Shown: positions 21,800 through 32,141 of the stretch, in pieces
Layout: every line of letters begins with the position of its first letter
Numbering within the stretch: position 1 is the stretch's first letter
Assembly (NCBI GenBank): GCA_026874595.1
Contig: CM049313.1
Location: 10,911,508 to 10,975,507 of the forward strand
Direction of reading: 5' to 3'
DNA length: 64,000 bases
Origin: Sipunculus nudus
Taxonomy: Eukaryota > Annelida > Sipuncula > Golfingiida > Sipunculidae
The notes under the pieces: generated by a model
Databases searched by the model: none
Seen by the model: only the letters and a program-made list of their open reading frames with translations
Told to the model about the DNA's origin: nothing
Made by a program: the position numbers and the translations under genes

Positions 21800-22840
21800 T
21801 TTTTCAACCTTATCCACATTATGATCCAAAAAATGTTGTCCAATGTGGATCATCTCTTCTCATCTGTCATTATACTTATTCTTCATTATTTCAACTGACC
21901 CTGGTTATGGATACAAAATAAACAGGCTTTGAGGGGCCCCCAGTACTATTTGTAGTAAAAGAATATGTATAAAGACCAAAAAGTTTAATTCCACCACTAG
22001 TGGCACAGTTAGAGTTATTTTTGTTAAAATGATCTTTTTGGGAGGGAAGTTCTACTATTGAATTTTATAGTTGAATTTGCTGTTAGCTTTTATCGATGGC
22101 TGCTCAATCACGCTGAACCCAGTCGTAAGATAATTTATCTTCACATGGGCATGTTCGAAATGCAATTGATTATTTATAACAAGGACCTAGACGAGTGAAA
22201 ATAAATATTTTTTTTTTCAGTTTTAAGAAAATTCGAGGTAGGAGGGTTTGAAAAAAAAAAAAAATCGGCCAAAAAGTTTGTTGGCTGATTTAACTACCAA
22301 TGACAGAGACAGTGGCATGTATTTTTCTGTTTGTTCCCGTCATATTCTTTGCTTGGACAAAAAAAAACAGTGGTCATTCAGGATATGAATGTTGTTGAGT
22401 GGTTGAGGTGTTAGAGCTCCATGGAGTACTCTCTAGTTAAATCATGATGGTTTTGTGTTGTATTAACACATGGTTGTCCAGAGCATTCAAGCATCAACTG
22501 TATGGCGTGATCAGCCCATCAGTGGCCATTCAGACTCCCTTCACATCTATCACCCATGATGAACAAGACCTGATGGCTCAGACACAACAAATGGTGAGGG
22601 CTGACTGCTGTACTCTGACCCTGCGTGACCATTGGTGACCTGTCATCAGGACAGATAATGCCTCATGGTGTGGACTGACCTCAACATTCCATCAAGTCCA
22701 ACAGCTGTCCTGTCTGTGACCTGTTTCAGTGACTGTTGTGTCCTTTGCTTAAATCACACTTCACAGGCCTTACAAGTGTACCTTAAGAATCTGCTAGTTA
22801 GGGATTGTAGGTCAAAAGTAAAGAAGTCCTTCCCCAGTGG
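21800..22840. other. non-coding stretch, nothing recognised
   Basis: A plus-strand frame at 22444-22638 contains a few protein-like residues but lacks a compatible acceptor; I do not call it. No repeat partner was found. Confidence 0.35.
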
Positions 22841-22896
22841 GACCACTGGGGACCACCACCACTGGGGACCACCACCACTGGGGACCACCAGTGGTG
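22836..22896. repeat. short tandem of CCACTGGGGACCACCA units
   Basis: About three tandem units of CCACTGGGGACCACCAC occur between 22844 and 22893. The array is bounded by CCCCAGTGG on the left and CCAGTGGTG on the right, so the whole block can fold on itself. Confidence 0.8.
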
Positions 22897-23059
22897 TGTC
22901 ATTTGTGCTGTTGCTTTAAATGTTAATCATGCTGTGCAGAATTGTACTCACAAGAGTGCAGACTCTGCTGGTTAGGGATTGTTGGTGAGGATAAGGATTT
23001 TGGTAAGTCTTTGAATTAGCCATGGTTTTAGAAAATATTATCAGCGATGATCCCAATCA

Positions 23060-23400
23060 TCTATAAGCTACAGTTTAAGCCATTTTAGGTCTGGGTTTAG
23101 ACCAGGTATCAAGTCAGCTTATTATAGGATCAGGATTTGTTGGTTAAATTGGGATCATTATCGACCAAGGGGCCAGGAACAGGTAACTTTCATAAAGCTC
23201 ATTAATATACATATTTACTAATAGAGTTTTTCACCTGAATTACCTTAACAGGTAACTTTTGTAACAGTTACCTGGTTTAGGGTCAGAATCAACTGGTTTA
23301 AGGATTAGCTGGCTTTTTTGTCAGGATCAGCTGATTTTAGGGTTAGGATCAGCTGATATTGGGCTATATAGGTCAGGATCAGCAAGTTTTGATGGCTTAA
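23060..23400. repeat. degenerate repeats of AGGATCAGCTGATTTTAGGG, with an R2 fragment
   Basis: AGGATCAGCTG-type words recur at about 23285-23385. The segment at 23184-23262 (AAAGCTCATTAATATACATA, ... TTTTTCACCTGAATTACCTT) matches the 3' part of R2 near 25895-25955, so it is a fragment of that family. Confidence 0.5.
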
Positions 23401-23430
23401 TTAGGAGAAATATATATATATATATTAAAT

Positions 23431-23784
23431 TTATTCTTTCTTTACATCCAGTCTAGGAAGTTTTGTTCTTTCATAATACACACAGAACTTTGTTGTTTTA
23501 GTGGGATCCAGACAAAACAGGTTCAGAGGCACCTCCCTTGAGATTGTTTGTTGCCAGGCTTGTTTATATTGCCATGACAACAGGATTTGATTGCTGCTAC
23601 CACAAATGTCTGCCTCGAAAAGGTCAGGGTTTTTGATGGTTTTGGCGTATATATTGATACTGTGTAAAGAAACCGCAGCCATCTGGCCAGTCAGGCGTAG
23701 CGCTTCCATTATGTCACCACTTGGTGACGGCTGCAGCATTGTGGCTTGCAGGTATAGGTGACAAGAGCTGAAGACCTTAACCAT
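23431..23784 (-). CDS. unidentified coding-like ORF, 117 aa
   Basis: The frame opens at ATG 23784-23782 directly after an in-frame TGA and ends at TAA 23433-23431, where the stop overlaps AATAAA. The product is soluble and mixed in composition (residues 24-50: GDIMEALRLTGQMAAV..., then DLFEADICGSSNQILLSWQY), without low complexity or repeats, and the DNA is richer in G+C and CpG than its flanks. A possible splice acceptor (CCTGCACTGCAG) lies about 30-60 bases upstream on the minus strand. It may be a terminal exon of a minus-strand gene, a processed gene copy or a transposon fragment. I recognise no domain. Confidence 0.45.
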   Translation of the reverse strand: MVKVFSSCHLYLQATMLQPSPSGDIMEALRLTGQMAAVSLHSINIYAKTIKNPDLFEADICGSSNQILLSWQYKQAWQQTISREVPLNLFCLDPTKTTKFCVYYERTKLPRLDVKKE

Positions 23785-23971
23785 TGATCAATAAACTTAA
23801 ATACCTTTGTTACTGACTGTGACTGCAGTGCAGGTTAAAGGGGGGAACAGTATTCAGATCAGAATCTTCCTTTTCAAATACTTGTTTGTGACCAGATATT
23901 ATTATTCTTATAATGCAGTAATGCCATTTTGATATATATATTGCTGGTTTTGTATTTTATTATCCCATTAC

Positions 23972-24992
23972 ATCTAATTGTAGGAGGGGATATAGTAAGG
24001 CCTCTGTTTGTGTGTCCCTCTGTCTCTCTGTCTGACTGTCCAGAAATGGCCTGAGGACCAATTTTAAACCAAGTCATTTCACCAAAACTTTCCATCTTTG
24101 ATAAATGGCTCACCTACCCTCATATGAAGTCATGGGGTCAAGGCCACAGGACCCACGTCTTAAAAAAGCTTGTAGCCACATTTCAAGCCAAACTGTTTCA
24201 CCAAAACCTTTCATCTTTCACATATGGCTCATTGACACTTAGGCCAAAATAAAAAAAAGGTATGGTTCTCAGGCACTTTTTTTCAGAAATCAGTGCGGGC
24301 GGGCGGTTTTTTTATTCTTAATTTTTTTGTATGTTTCAATGAAAATGTCAAATAATAAGGGAAAAGCATGATAATAACAGAATTTTTTTGGCTAAACAAG
24401 TCAAAGCACTAAATGACAAAGGAAATTGTATGATTTTATCTACTTGAAAGAAATGTCCGAGCTGCTGCAGCTCAAATTTGGTAAGTTTCTATTGAAAATC
24501 AAAATAAAAATTTTTGATGCGGGGGTTTAAAATTGATGCGGGCGGTGCCTGAGAACCATACCTTTTATTTTTTTGGCCTTAGATGAAGAAATTTATCTTT
24601 TGAGGTCAAAGGTCAAGGCCACAGGGCCGACTTCATTATAAAGCTTATGGACACATTTTAAGCCAAAGTTTTCAGTCCATATCTTCAGTCTTACACATAC
24701 TGCTCATCCATCCAAAGAGGAAGACCCCTTTTGATTTTGAGATGACAGGGTCAAAGGTCAAGGCCTCAGGGCCTACTTTAAAAAAGGGTTGTGGACTCAT
24801 TTTTAGCTAAAGTTGTCATCCCAAACCTTCAATCCTACTCATACTGTTCACCCACCCATTGAAGGAGCCTACCCATTTTGGGGTCAAAGGTCAAGGTCAC
24901 AGAACTGCCCTCCTGATTTTCACACTGTGTAATATACCCAGTCTAATTATGCTCCCGTGGAGAGGGAAGCTCTCTCTGGGGTGCTCTTGTTT
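23972..24992 (+). mobile_element. R4 tandem-repeat transposon carrying a MITE
   Basis: It starts around GTAGGAGGGGATATAGTAAG, has a CTGTCTCTCTGTCTGACTGTCC segment, and ends GAGAGGGAAGCTCTCTCTGG then GGTGCTCTTGTTT. The interior consists of units of about 130-150 bp, each with GAGGTCAAAGGTCAAGGYCAC, 'AAAGCTTGTGGACACATTTTAA' type text and 'CCAAACCTTCATCTTTCACA' type text. The 337-bp Harbinger-like MITE at 24242-24578 interrupts one unit. The 13-bp end is shared with R2. Confidence 0.7.
24242..24578. mobile_element. PIF/Harbinger-like MITE, copy 2 (337 bp), nested in R4
   Basis: It has the same ends as the 17567 copy (GGCCAAAATAAAAAAAAGG and CCTTTTATTTTTTTGGCC), flanked by TTA on both sides (24239-24241 and 24579-24581). 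An extra segment around 24450-24490 (CCGAGCTGCTGCAGCTC) explains its greater length. R4 sequence continues on each side. Confidence 0.88.
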
Positions 24993-25564
24993 ATATATAA
25001 TGACATTAGGTATTGAATGGAAACACCTCTCTGGCCCCATCACACATGATGGTTATCATATATCACTGTATATGTTCAGCTTCATGCAGTTCTTATGTCT
25101 GTTAAAGTTCATATATATTGGAATTGAGAATAATCGTTATATTATATACACAGCTGTTATTTGTTCAAGGTAAACTCCTGAGGGATGTTTTCACTTCTCT
25201 GCTAATGTTTTCAGCCCAGGTGACTAAGAGTCAAAGTAAACGTATTTAATTTGTGTTATGACCATAACCTTGATCCTAGATTTCAAGTAAAATTTAATCA
25301 AATTTACAATAAGATTTGTCGGCAAAGGAAGCATGGATTGTTCTGAAATTTTTTTTACTTTAACTAAGGGTATACCCATTATATTGAAATGCAAAATCTG
25401 TATTAAAGTGTGTACTCAAAATGGCAAAAAGAGTCTGATAAGAGTAAGTTAGGGGATACAAAACTTCAAAAGTACTCCCAGGAAAGCATCCAGGTAAAAA
25501 TATATATTCTATTTATCCTTGGATGGAAAGGGGAGGTGTATTGACAGAGTATATAACAGACCCT

Positions 25565-26033
25565 TTTTATATGCCTGTCATTTATGCTACCGGGCCTTTG
25601 ATGGATTTTCACAAAACTCACCATAACTACTTATCAACAGATTATCGTGCCCGAGTTGGATTATGAGCAACATCTACGCATATTTAATAAGCTCACGTTT
25701 CACTAGGCTAGTTTGTGGTGTCGCCGCTATAACTTTTGAAGAATATGATTTTGATCAAACTCATCAGAAATGTTAATCAATAATATATCTCACATAAATT
25801 GGATTTCCAGCAAAATCCATGCATATTTAATAAGGTCAGAGGTCATCACATTTAGAGGTAACTTCATGACTTACCATTATTCGAATGGATTTTCATGAAG
25901 CTCATTATTCATATTTTCCAATAGAGTTTCTCACCTGAATTACCTTCTCATAAAAATTCAGGTATATTTAAGGAGGTCAGAGGTCACCGGATACATGACG
26001 GGCGTATTATTGATGTTTGAGGTGCTCTTGTTT
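25565..26033 (+). mobile_element. R2 tandem-repeat transposon, copy 2
   Basis: It matches the 5516 copy along its length (GATTATCGTGCCCGAGTT, CACTAGGCTAGTTTGTGGTG, ATTTCCAGCAAAATCCATGC, AAGGTCAGAGGTCATC) and ends GACGGGCGTATTATTGATG then GAGGTGCTCTTGTTT. Some internal units are missing relative to copy 1. Confidence 0.75.
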
Positions 26034-26439
26034 AAACAGGCAAAAATGCTTAAATTATAGTAGGATACATTACTCAGTTAATTTGCATGAGTGACAACAT
26101 CCGTTCTTGCTTTGAGACTGGAATGTCAGGATTCAGTGAAGCTTCAAATTTGTCTAATTAGGTCCTTAAAGTTAAACAGTCATGAACTTTTTATCATCCT
26201 GAAGTAAATTTTTCATAATCAGATGTTGGCTCAATGTCATCCCTGTTAGGATATTAATATGATTAAATAATAACCCATAAGGCTGTTAATTACTGCTTAT
26301 TCTTAGGATGTTGTTATTACCATTTAATAATATTAATAAAATTTCATAGGTCATAAGTTTGATTTTATCCAAACAAGTGTTCTATTAAGTTGGAACCAGG
26401 ATGTTACCCATCTAGAAGTGACATGTTTCTTATCATTAG

Positions 26440-26507
26440 ATCACAGTGGGTGTATGGATCTTTTGCACCATATTCTCCACAATCTTGGGGATGCCTTGAA
26501 ACTGCAG
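26440..26507 (+). CDS. candidate coding exon 2, unrecognised gene
   Basis: The acceptor TTTCTTATCATTAG precedes the exon and the donor CTGCAG|GTAAGG follows it. Read with one base carried from the previous exon (G from 7898), the 68 bases give Asp, then HSGCMDLLHHILHNLGDALK and LQ, an amphipathic helix-like peptide with no stop, and the exon ends in phase 0. The next candidate exon at 27585 starts in phase 0. A second frame is also open across the exon, so phase agreement is the main argument. No family was recognised. Confidence 0.42.
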
Positions 26508-27334
26508 GTAAGGGACAGTTACCTGTAGTTAATTAATGGGATCAGTGTGCTCTAATGGTTTTCCTGGTACAGCTGGAGTTGATGGACTTCTGGTGTATTT
26601 CACTGCAGAGACTTTGCTGTCTGTTAAAAGCAATGCATGCTATACCGATGGTGGTTCTTGATTCAATCAAGCCTTGATGAATTCAAGGCGTATACTAAGC
26701 AGGATTTTAAGGTGTGAAACAGAGCTGAATACTGCTCTTTCTGATTCTTCAAAAGTCTTCACTTAATCCAGATTTTCTTTGTGGTTTATACCTCTTTCAT
26801 AAGAATTAGCGTCAAATTGGTTGCTCCATGAATTCTGCTTATGAGGCTTTCTACATATATTTATATTCATGAATTTTCATCAAATATTGTTAGATTTGTA
26901 GCCCTGCAAAAAGAATAAATATAAACATCTGAAATAGAATGTTGTCAATGTAAAACTGGAAATTTCTCTCAGCATGCAATTTTTTGCAAATTTCTTGAGA
27001 TTGCAATGATTCACAAAAAAAAATCATGCTCACGCAAATTGCATTTAATTCTTGATATCAATCGTGATAGCACAGTTTGCATACTAGTTATGTGGGGGCT
27101 TGCATGCAGCGTTGGTCTTTGTTAACATGTTATATGCATTACAAGTTTGACCATTCATCTGTTGTCACTGTTGGCTCTAATTAACACAATAGTTTTAGTT
27201 AAAACTTTAATTTATTAAAAGAGAACCCAAGTGATTTGTGAAGATATAACGTAGTCACAAAAGGTTGGTCCATGTTAATTCACAAAAGTTGAGATTCATG
27301 AAAAAACATGGTCCAAAGCTGGTTAATTTGGTGT

Positions 27335-27545
27335 ACTGGACAGTATACATGTGAAATTTTGCTAACACAGCCACATTTAGAACTAGTCAAGTGGTCATAT
27401 TATCTGAGTGGTCCTGTTAGCCTGAGGTTTTTATGGTGATTTAAATTTGTTGCGGGTAAAAAAAAAGTGCTTGTCTAAGCAAGATGGTCAAGATATAGGG
27501 GTGGTCGTGAAATAGGGGTGGTTGTTAGGTGAGATTTCACTGTAT
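27335..27545. repeat. probable MITE end with GGGGTGGTCGT words
   Basis: The segment has internal GTGGTC/GGGGTGGT repeats and ends GGTGAGATTTCACTGTA, a form I associate with terminal repeats of common invertebrate MITEs. The other end and a target duplication were not identified. Confidence 0.3.
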
Positions 27546-27584
27546 TTTATATTTTATAAATAAATGAGTTTATGATTTGGTCAG

Positions 27585-27709
27585 CTGCACAGATTGTTAC
27601 GTCACGTTGATCTGATCAGAATAAACCTCCGGGAACAACAGCAGGCCAGTCAGCAGCTGATAAAACAAGATGTTGATGTTGCTAGTATAACTGCATCATC
27701 AGCTGTCAT
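27585..27709 (+). CDS. candidate coding exon 3 (coiled-coil-like), unrecognised gene
   Basis: The acceptor GATTTGGTCAG precedes CTG CAC AGA..., in phase 0 to match exon 2. The frame reads LHRLLRHVDLIRINLREQQQ then ASQQLIKQDVDVA, helical and Gln-rich, and continues the helix of exon 2. Two donors are possible: GCTA|GTATAA, ending the exon at 27684 in phase 1, or TCAT|GTATGT, ending it at 27709 in phase 2. The frame stays open to 27788. With exons 1-2 the N-terminus would be about 60-70 residues. The upstream pyrimidine tract is weak. The downstream partner is uncertain; the phase-1 donor would join the microexon at 57345. Confidence 0.42.
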
Positions 27710-27989
27710 GTATGTACAGCACAAGTCAATACTATTGGTGGTCATATGCTTTATAACAGTGTATGCAGCTTGCTATTGCCAGGATTGAAAAGTCTGGTGT
27801 AAAAATGCTGTATAAAAGTGAGATTTTTAGTCCATTAAATTTGTTTTCTGTTGTGAATATTACAGAAACTGATGTGTCAGGGTGTCCCTTGTATCCTTAA
27901 GTACAGGGAATTCAGTTAATTCAGACTTCATAATTTCTGTTCATATTTTTCAGTTTAGCAGAAATTTCAGTTCAAGAGGCTCCATCAAG

Positions 27990-28400
27990 GGCTTTGCACG
28001 TGCGACACAAATATAACCTAGTGTTCTGCGCTCATGACATGTGAAAGATCCATGGGGACATCATATCTACCTGTCCTTATTGTATGAACGTTGTAAAGCA
28101 GCCGAATAATGCATGGTCTAAAATGCCTGTTTTATCCTACATGGCTTGTTGTTGTTTTCCAAAACACATACTAACCAAGTATGAAAATGACGAAATACTG
28201 TTCAAAATGGCAAAGTTTATGTTTAATGCCGTTAATCCTGTCTTACACCCGGTCCATTTTTAGCATACAATTTTCAAAGTCACCACAAATAGGTCCGCTA
28301 ATTGGCTTTCTAGCAGAGTTCATTAAAATAAGACACATTTGAAAGGGATGTTTAATTCTCACTTGAAGTCGAGATTGATCATTTAACCCTGTGCCCAGTA
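27990..28400 (+). repeat. R1 dispersed repeat, intact copy
   Basis: It begins near GTGCGACACAAATATAACCT and ends near TTAATTCTCACTTGAAGTCG. It matches the reverse-oriented copy at 59985-60362 over its whole length (TCAAAATGGCAAAGTTTATG, AATCCTGTCTTACACC, AATAAGACAC) and the split copy around the LINE. It does not encode a plausible protein. Class unknown. Confidence 0.75.
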
Positions 28401-28639
28401 ACATGAGCTGATTGTATGGTAAACCACTGCAATCAAAACCCAACTTAATAAGAGTATCCAAATGTGGTTTGTTTTCCAGGATGGTTGATTTTATCAAACA
28501 CTTGGGTTTCACTAAAAAACTGTAGAGGTAGTATATAGATCAGTTGATAGAATACTATGTATGTATTTATTAATGATACTGTCTCAGGAAATCCTACAGG
28601 GTATTATCATACTGTTATTGTTGAATTAACAATATTAAA

Positions 28640-28838
28640 GAGCTCCCCCACGTGGGGCATTGTACCCTGGTGACATGAATATAACCTTGTGTCTTGAACT
28701 CATGACACGTGAAAGGTCCAAGGGGAACATCATATCTACCTAACCTTATTATATGAAAGTTGTAAACTGACCGCGTAATACCGAGAGTGAAATGTCTGCT
28801 TTGTCCCACATGGCTTGTTGTTGTTTTCCCAAGCACAT
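28640..28838 (+). repeat. R1 dispersed repeat, left half of a split copy
   Basis: It runs from near CCCCACGTGGGG through GACATGAATATAACCTTGTG and ACATGGCTTGTTGTTG, and stops at a 22-bp word (28817-28838) that recurs at 32142-32163, where the second half of R1 resumes. This shows that the intervening DNA is an insertion. Confidence 0.8.
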
Positions 28839-30095
28839 AAAAAAACAGTGTCATCTGCATACTGAATAATTTTGTGTTCCTTCTGATCAACTATTACTCC
28901 TTTTATTTTACAGTTATTCCTTATTTCATTTGCTAGTATTTATGCTGCCAATATGAATAAGTATGGTGATAGGGGACATCCCTGTCTAACACCTTGTTAC
29001 TGAGAAGAAATCAGTGGCCCCTCCTCTGTTCAGAACACAGCTTAAAATATTATGATATAATATCTTAATTCAATTTCGAAGGATTGGTCCAAAATTAAAT
29101 GCTTGAAGAACATCTTGAATATAAGGCCATTCTAACTGATCAAATGCTTTTTCAAAATGAACTGATAACAGGTAACCTCCTATCTTTTTATTTTTTAAAT
29201 GAGAGATAATGCTTATAATTTTTATTATAATTTCTCCGATATATCCAGTTTTCATGAAACCAGTTTGATCTGAATGTATTATTGAAGGTAAGACTAATTT
29301 AAGTTTATTGGCTAAAGTTTTTGCTAATATTTTATAATTGGTATTAAGAAGAGAAAGGGGGCGCAAGTTTTTCAAGAGAAGTTGGTCCTTACCTCTCTTA
29401 GGAATGAGACATATTATCCCTTGACGCATAGTGAGTGGAAGGCAGCCTTTATTATATGAGTGACTTATAGCATTTATAAAATATTCTTTTAAATCAGACC
29501 AAAATGTTTTATAAAATTCTACTGGGAACCCATCTGGGCCTGGAGTCTTATTAAGGGCCATTGAATCAATAGTGTTTTTAAATTCTTCAATTTTAAATTC
29601 TTCTTCACACAAAGTCCTGTCCTCTTCATTGAGCATTTTATTATTTTCTAGTAAAAAGAAATCCCTATTAACATTATCAGACTTGGCTTGTGCTGTATAT
29701 AAATTTGTATAAAATTGTAGTTCTTCATTTAATATCTCTTTGGGTTCTATTATTATTCTACCTTGTTTATCTTTGAGTTTTATTATGGATTTTCGATTAA
29801 AGTTTCTTTTTTCTAAGTTAAGAAAATATTTAGTAGGTTTATCCCCCTCTGAATACCAGGTGGTTCTACATCTTATAATTGCTCCTCTTGTTTTCTCTTC
29901 AACAAACTCTTTATGGTTATTAACTGCTACTTCCCAATTTTCTTTATCTTTAGTATCACCTGTTGTGTTATATATAGTCTGTAGTTGATGAATTAACCTT
30001 TCTGAATGTTTAATTTGTTGTGTTTGTACTTTTTTCTTGTAGGCTGCATATGCTATTGTTTCTCCTCTTATCTGACATTTTAAAGTATCCCACAT
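28839..30095 (-). pseudogene. LINE reverse transcriptase domain, L1/Tx1-like, inactivated
   Basis: The open part (29070-30095, 341 codons) has the L1-type linker EGDKPTKYFLNLEKRN (about residues 83-98), TPGPDGFPVEFY (184-195), LIPKRGKD then LRPLSLLNTNYKILAKTLANK (about 230-264), DQTGF (276-280) and SVHFEKAFD (311-319). In the last motif the catalytic Asp of the usual LDFEKAFD is His313. After a stop at 29070 a frameshift is needed to reach GVRQGCPLSPYLF and YADD near 28850-28960, with another stop in between. The frame is continuous upstream with the endonuclease apart from one stop at 30177. It is a dead copy, truncated after YADD. Confidence 0.93.
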
Positions 30096-30176
30096 TAATG
30101 ATTGATTTGTTCCTTTATTATTGTTAATAGTGTCTTTTATACACTCTTTTATTTTGGAGATATAACTTTGATCCTT

Positions 30177-30908
30177 TTATAATGAAAAATTCAATTTCCA
30201 GAAACCTGGTCCATTCTTATGTTCTGTTATTGCCATATTTATTTTAATCAAAGAGTGGTCACTTTTATACCCAGCTTCAATATCAGATTGGTTTATACAA
30301 CTTATTAGGCTATCATTAATTAGAAAGAAGTCAAGTCTGCAAAATACTGGTTTAGGAAGATATCTATGCCATGTATATTCTAAATGGTTGGGATGTTGTA
30401 ATCTCCAGATATCAGATAACTGTTCTAATTCTATCCAATGGCTTATCACTTGTCTAGATTTCATGTGACTTTTAGAATGCCCGCCCTTTTTATCTAAGTT
30501 TGGATTAAGAGTTAAATTAAAATCTCCACCTATTATTAAATTGCCTGTACAATTGGTGCTGATAACATTAATAAGTTCCTCAAAGAAGCAGGGTTCATCC
30601 TTATTTGGTGCATATATGTTAACAAAGGAGATCTCATGTTGACCTATTATTACAGCTTTTATCTCTAAGGCAGTTTTGTTTTTAATTAATGTACATATCC
30701 CTCTTGCTTGGTTAGTGCCATGGCTTAAATATATCTGATGTCCCCATTCTGATTTCCATTTATTTTCACATTTTGAAGTACTATGAGTCTCTTGTAAAAA
30801 TATAATATGACATTCTTTCTTGTTTAACCAATGAAAAACTTCTCTTCTTTTAGAATAACTGGCCAGTCCTGTGGCATTCAATGATACTATCTGACAAGTA
30901 TTAGACAT
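30177..30908 (-). CDS. LINE AP-like endonuclease domain (N-terminal part of ORF2)
   Basis: This 243-codon segment is an exonuclease-endonuclease-phosphatase domain of the L1/Tx1 kind. Visible active-site motifs are N11 (SLNATGL), E40 (LQETH), D129 and N131 (GGDFNL), R192-L-D194 and S217-D218-H219. It would nick target DNA to prime reverse transcription. An in-frame TAA ends it, and 27 codons later the same frame continues into the reverse transcriptase segment, so both are one broken ORF2. No ORF1 or 5' UTR was found upstream. Confidence 0.92.
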   Translation of the reverse strand: MSNTCQIVSLNATGLASYSKRREVFHWLNKKECHIIFLQETHSTSKCENKWKSEWGHQIYLSHGTNQARGICTLIKNKTALEIKAVIIGQHEISFVNIYAPNKDEPCFFEELINVISTNCTGNLIIGGDFNLTLNPNLDKKGGHSKSHMKSRQVISHWIELEQLSDIWRLQHPNHLEYTWHRYLPKPVFCRLDFFLINDSLISCINQSDIEAGYKSDHSLIKINMAITEHKNGPGFWKLNFSL

Positions 30909-31319
30909 ATATGTACTATGTTAATTATTTTTTTGACAAAAGATTTAAAGATATATATTTTGGCCATTAATGTACCCACATTACATATAATAGCTATGAC
31001 AAACATACAGAAAATAACAAAAGTTACTAAGTGACTTCGATAACAGATATGTGACGCGATAACATGCTTCCAAGTTATGATATGTAGTAAGTTCTGATGC
31101 ATCTTGCAACAGAAAGAATACCTATCAAATGCTGACTACTTATCAGCGGAGCTCTTTATTATGTGTATAGTAGTTAAAAAAAAACTTACTTTCTACAGTA
31201 AACAAGGTAATCTAACAAAATTTTAAGTTATAAAAAAATATATTCTATCCTATATGGCAGATTATATGAACAAACCTAATCTATGCAGCAGTCCTATTAA
31301 GATGCATAATATGTCATGT

Positions 31320-31970
31320 CTTGTGACCTCTAACCTAATTAATATATCGGTACATGCATTTTGTTGAGACTTTAGATCAAGTGAAATTTGTATTGATAAA
31401 TATTTATGAGTTAAATAGAATAAATCTACCATATTTTGGCGTCATCATGGTGCCATCAAATTCTGTTGACCCCTGACCTCATTAAATGAACATAGATTTA
31501 AGGGAAGGTGTTATATTGGTTCAATTAGAGTTGAGTTTCACTAAGGTCTACAGTATTCCAGGTAATTTATTGCAATTACACCTCTGGCCTCATTAATTGT
31601 GTATGATTTTTTTGCCAATAGTTGACTTGGGCTTGATAATCTGTTGGTAAAAGGTTATGGAATTTGTGAAGTTCTATCAAATCAAGTAAATTATTACTGT
31701 GATATAACAAGATAAACAGGCCCTAGAAGTAGCCTAGTTTCCTCTGACCTAATTAAATATACAAATTTTCTGAGAATTTTATTCAGAAAACTATATTGGT
31801 TAATTTATAACTTGCATGAAAATCAGTCAGATATTTGGTGAGCCATCTCAGTGCCACCGAAGTCTAATGACTTCTGCTCTCATTATGTGCATGGATTTTC
31901 ATTAAATTTTTTCACGTTCCGATTTAGTTATAATGATGGCCTCACAAAGTAGCTTGGTGTCCTTCGACCT
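31320..31970 (-). mobile_element. R2 tandem-repeat transposon, degenerate reverse copy
   Basis: Reverse-complement versions of the R2 unit recur every 110-160 bp: GACCTCTAACCTAATTAAT (about 31323), GACCCCTGACCTCATTAAAT (31468), CTCTGGCCTCATTAATT (31583), CCTCTGACCTAATTAAAT (31741), CTTCTGCTCTCATTATG (31871) and CCTTCGACCTCACTAGG (31959). Ends were not resolved. Confidence 0.6.
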
Positions 31971-32141
31971 CACTAGGAATTAGTTTACTACACCCATAAT
32001 CATACCTGGGCAAGAAAAACTGTTGGTAAAAAGATATGATGATTTTTGTAAAAATCTGTCAGATCCCTATAAAATTATCACTGTAACACTAAAATTAACA
32101 GTAGAACTGACTATGGGTACACTATGGGTGCATATAAAGTA

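Larger units (their letters stand above)
28839..32141. mobile_element. 3.3-kb insertion with 22-bp TSD, carrying an L1/Tx1 LINE and an R2 remnant
   Basis: Identical 22-bp words (GTTGTTGTTTTCCC + AAGCACAT) lie at 28817-28838 and 32142-32163, and R1 continues across the pair. The duplication length fits target-primed reverse transcription. The insert holds a minus-strand LINE (28839-30908) cut off just after its YADD motif, so its 3' end is missing, then featureless DNA, then a reverse R2 remnant (about 31320-31970). No poly(A) lies at either edge. Confidence 0.7.

Noticed and set aside
22444-22638. Plus-strand frame with ACAACAAATG|GTGAGG donor-like end
   Set aside because: No good acceptor was found and its exit phase does not match the next candidate exon at 26440.
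28615-28890. 91-codon minus-strand frame
   Set aside because: It is a junction product joining the tail of the LINE RT to R1 in a shifted frame.
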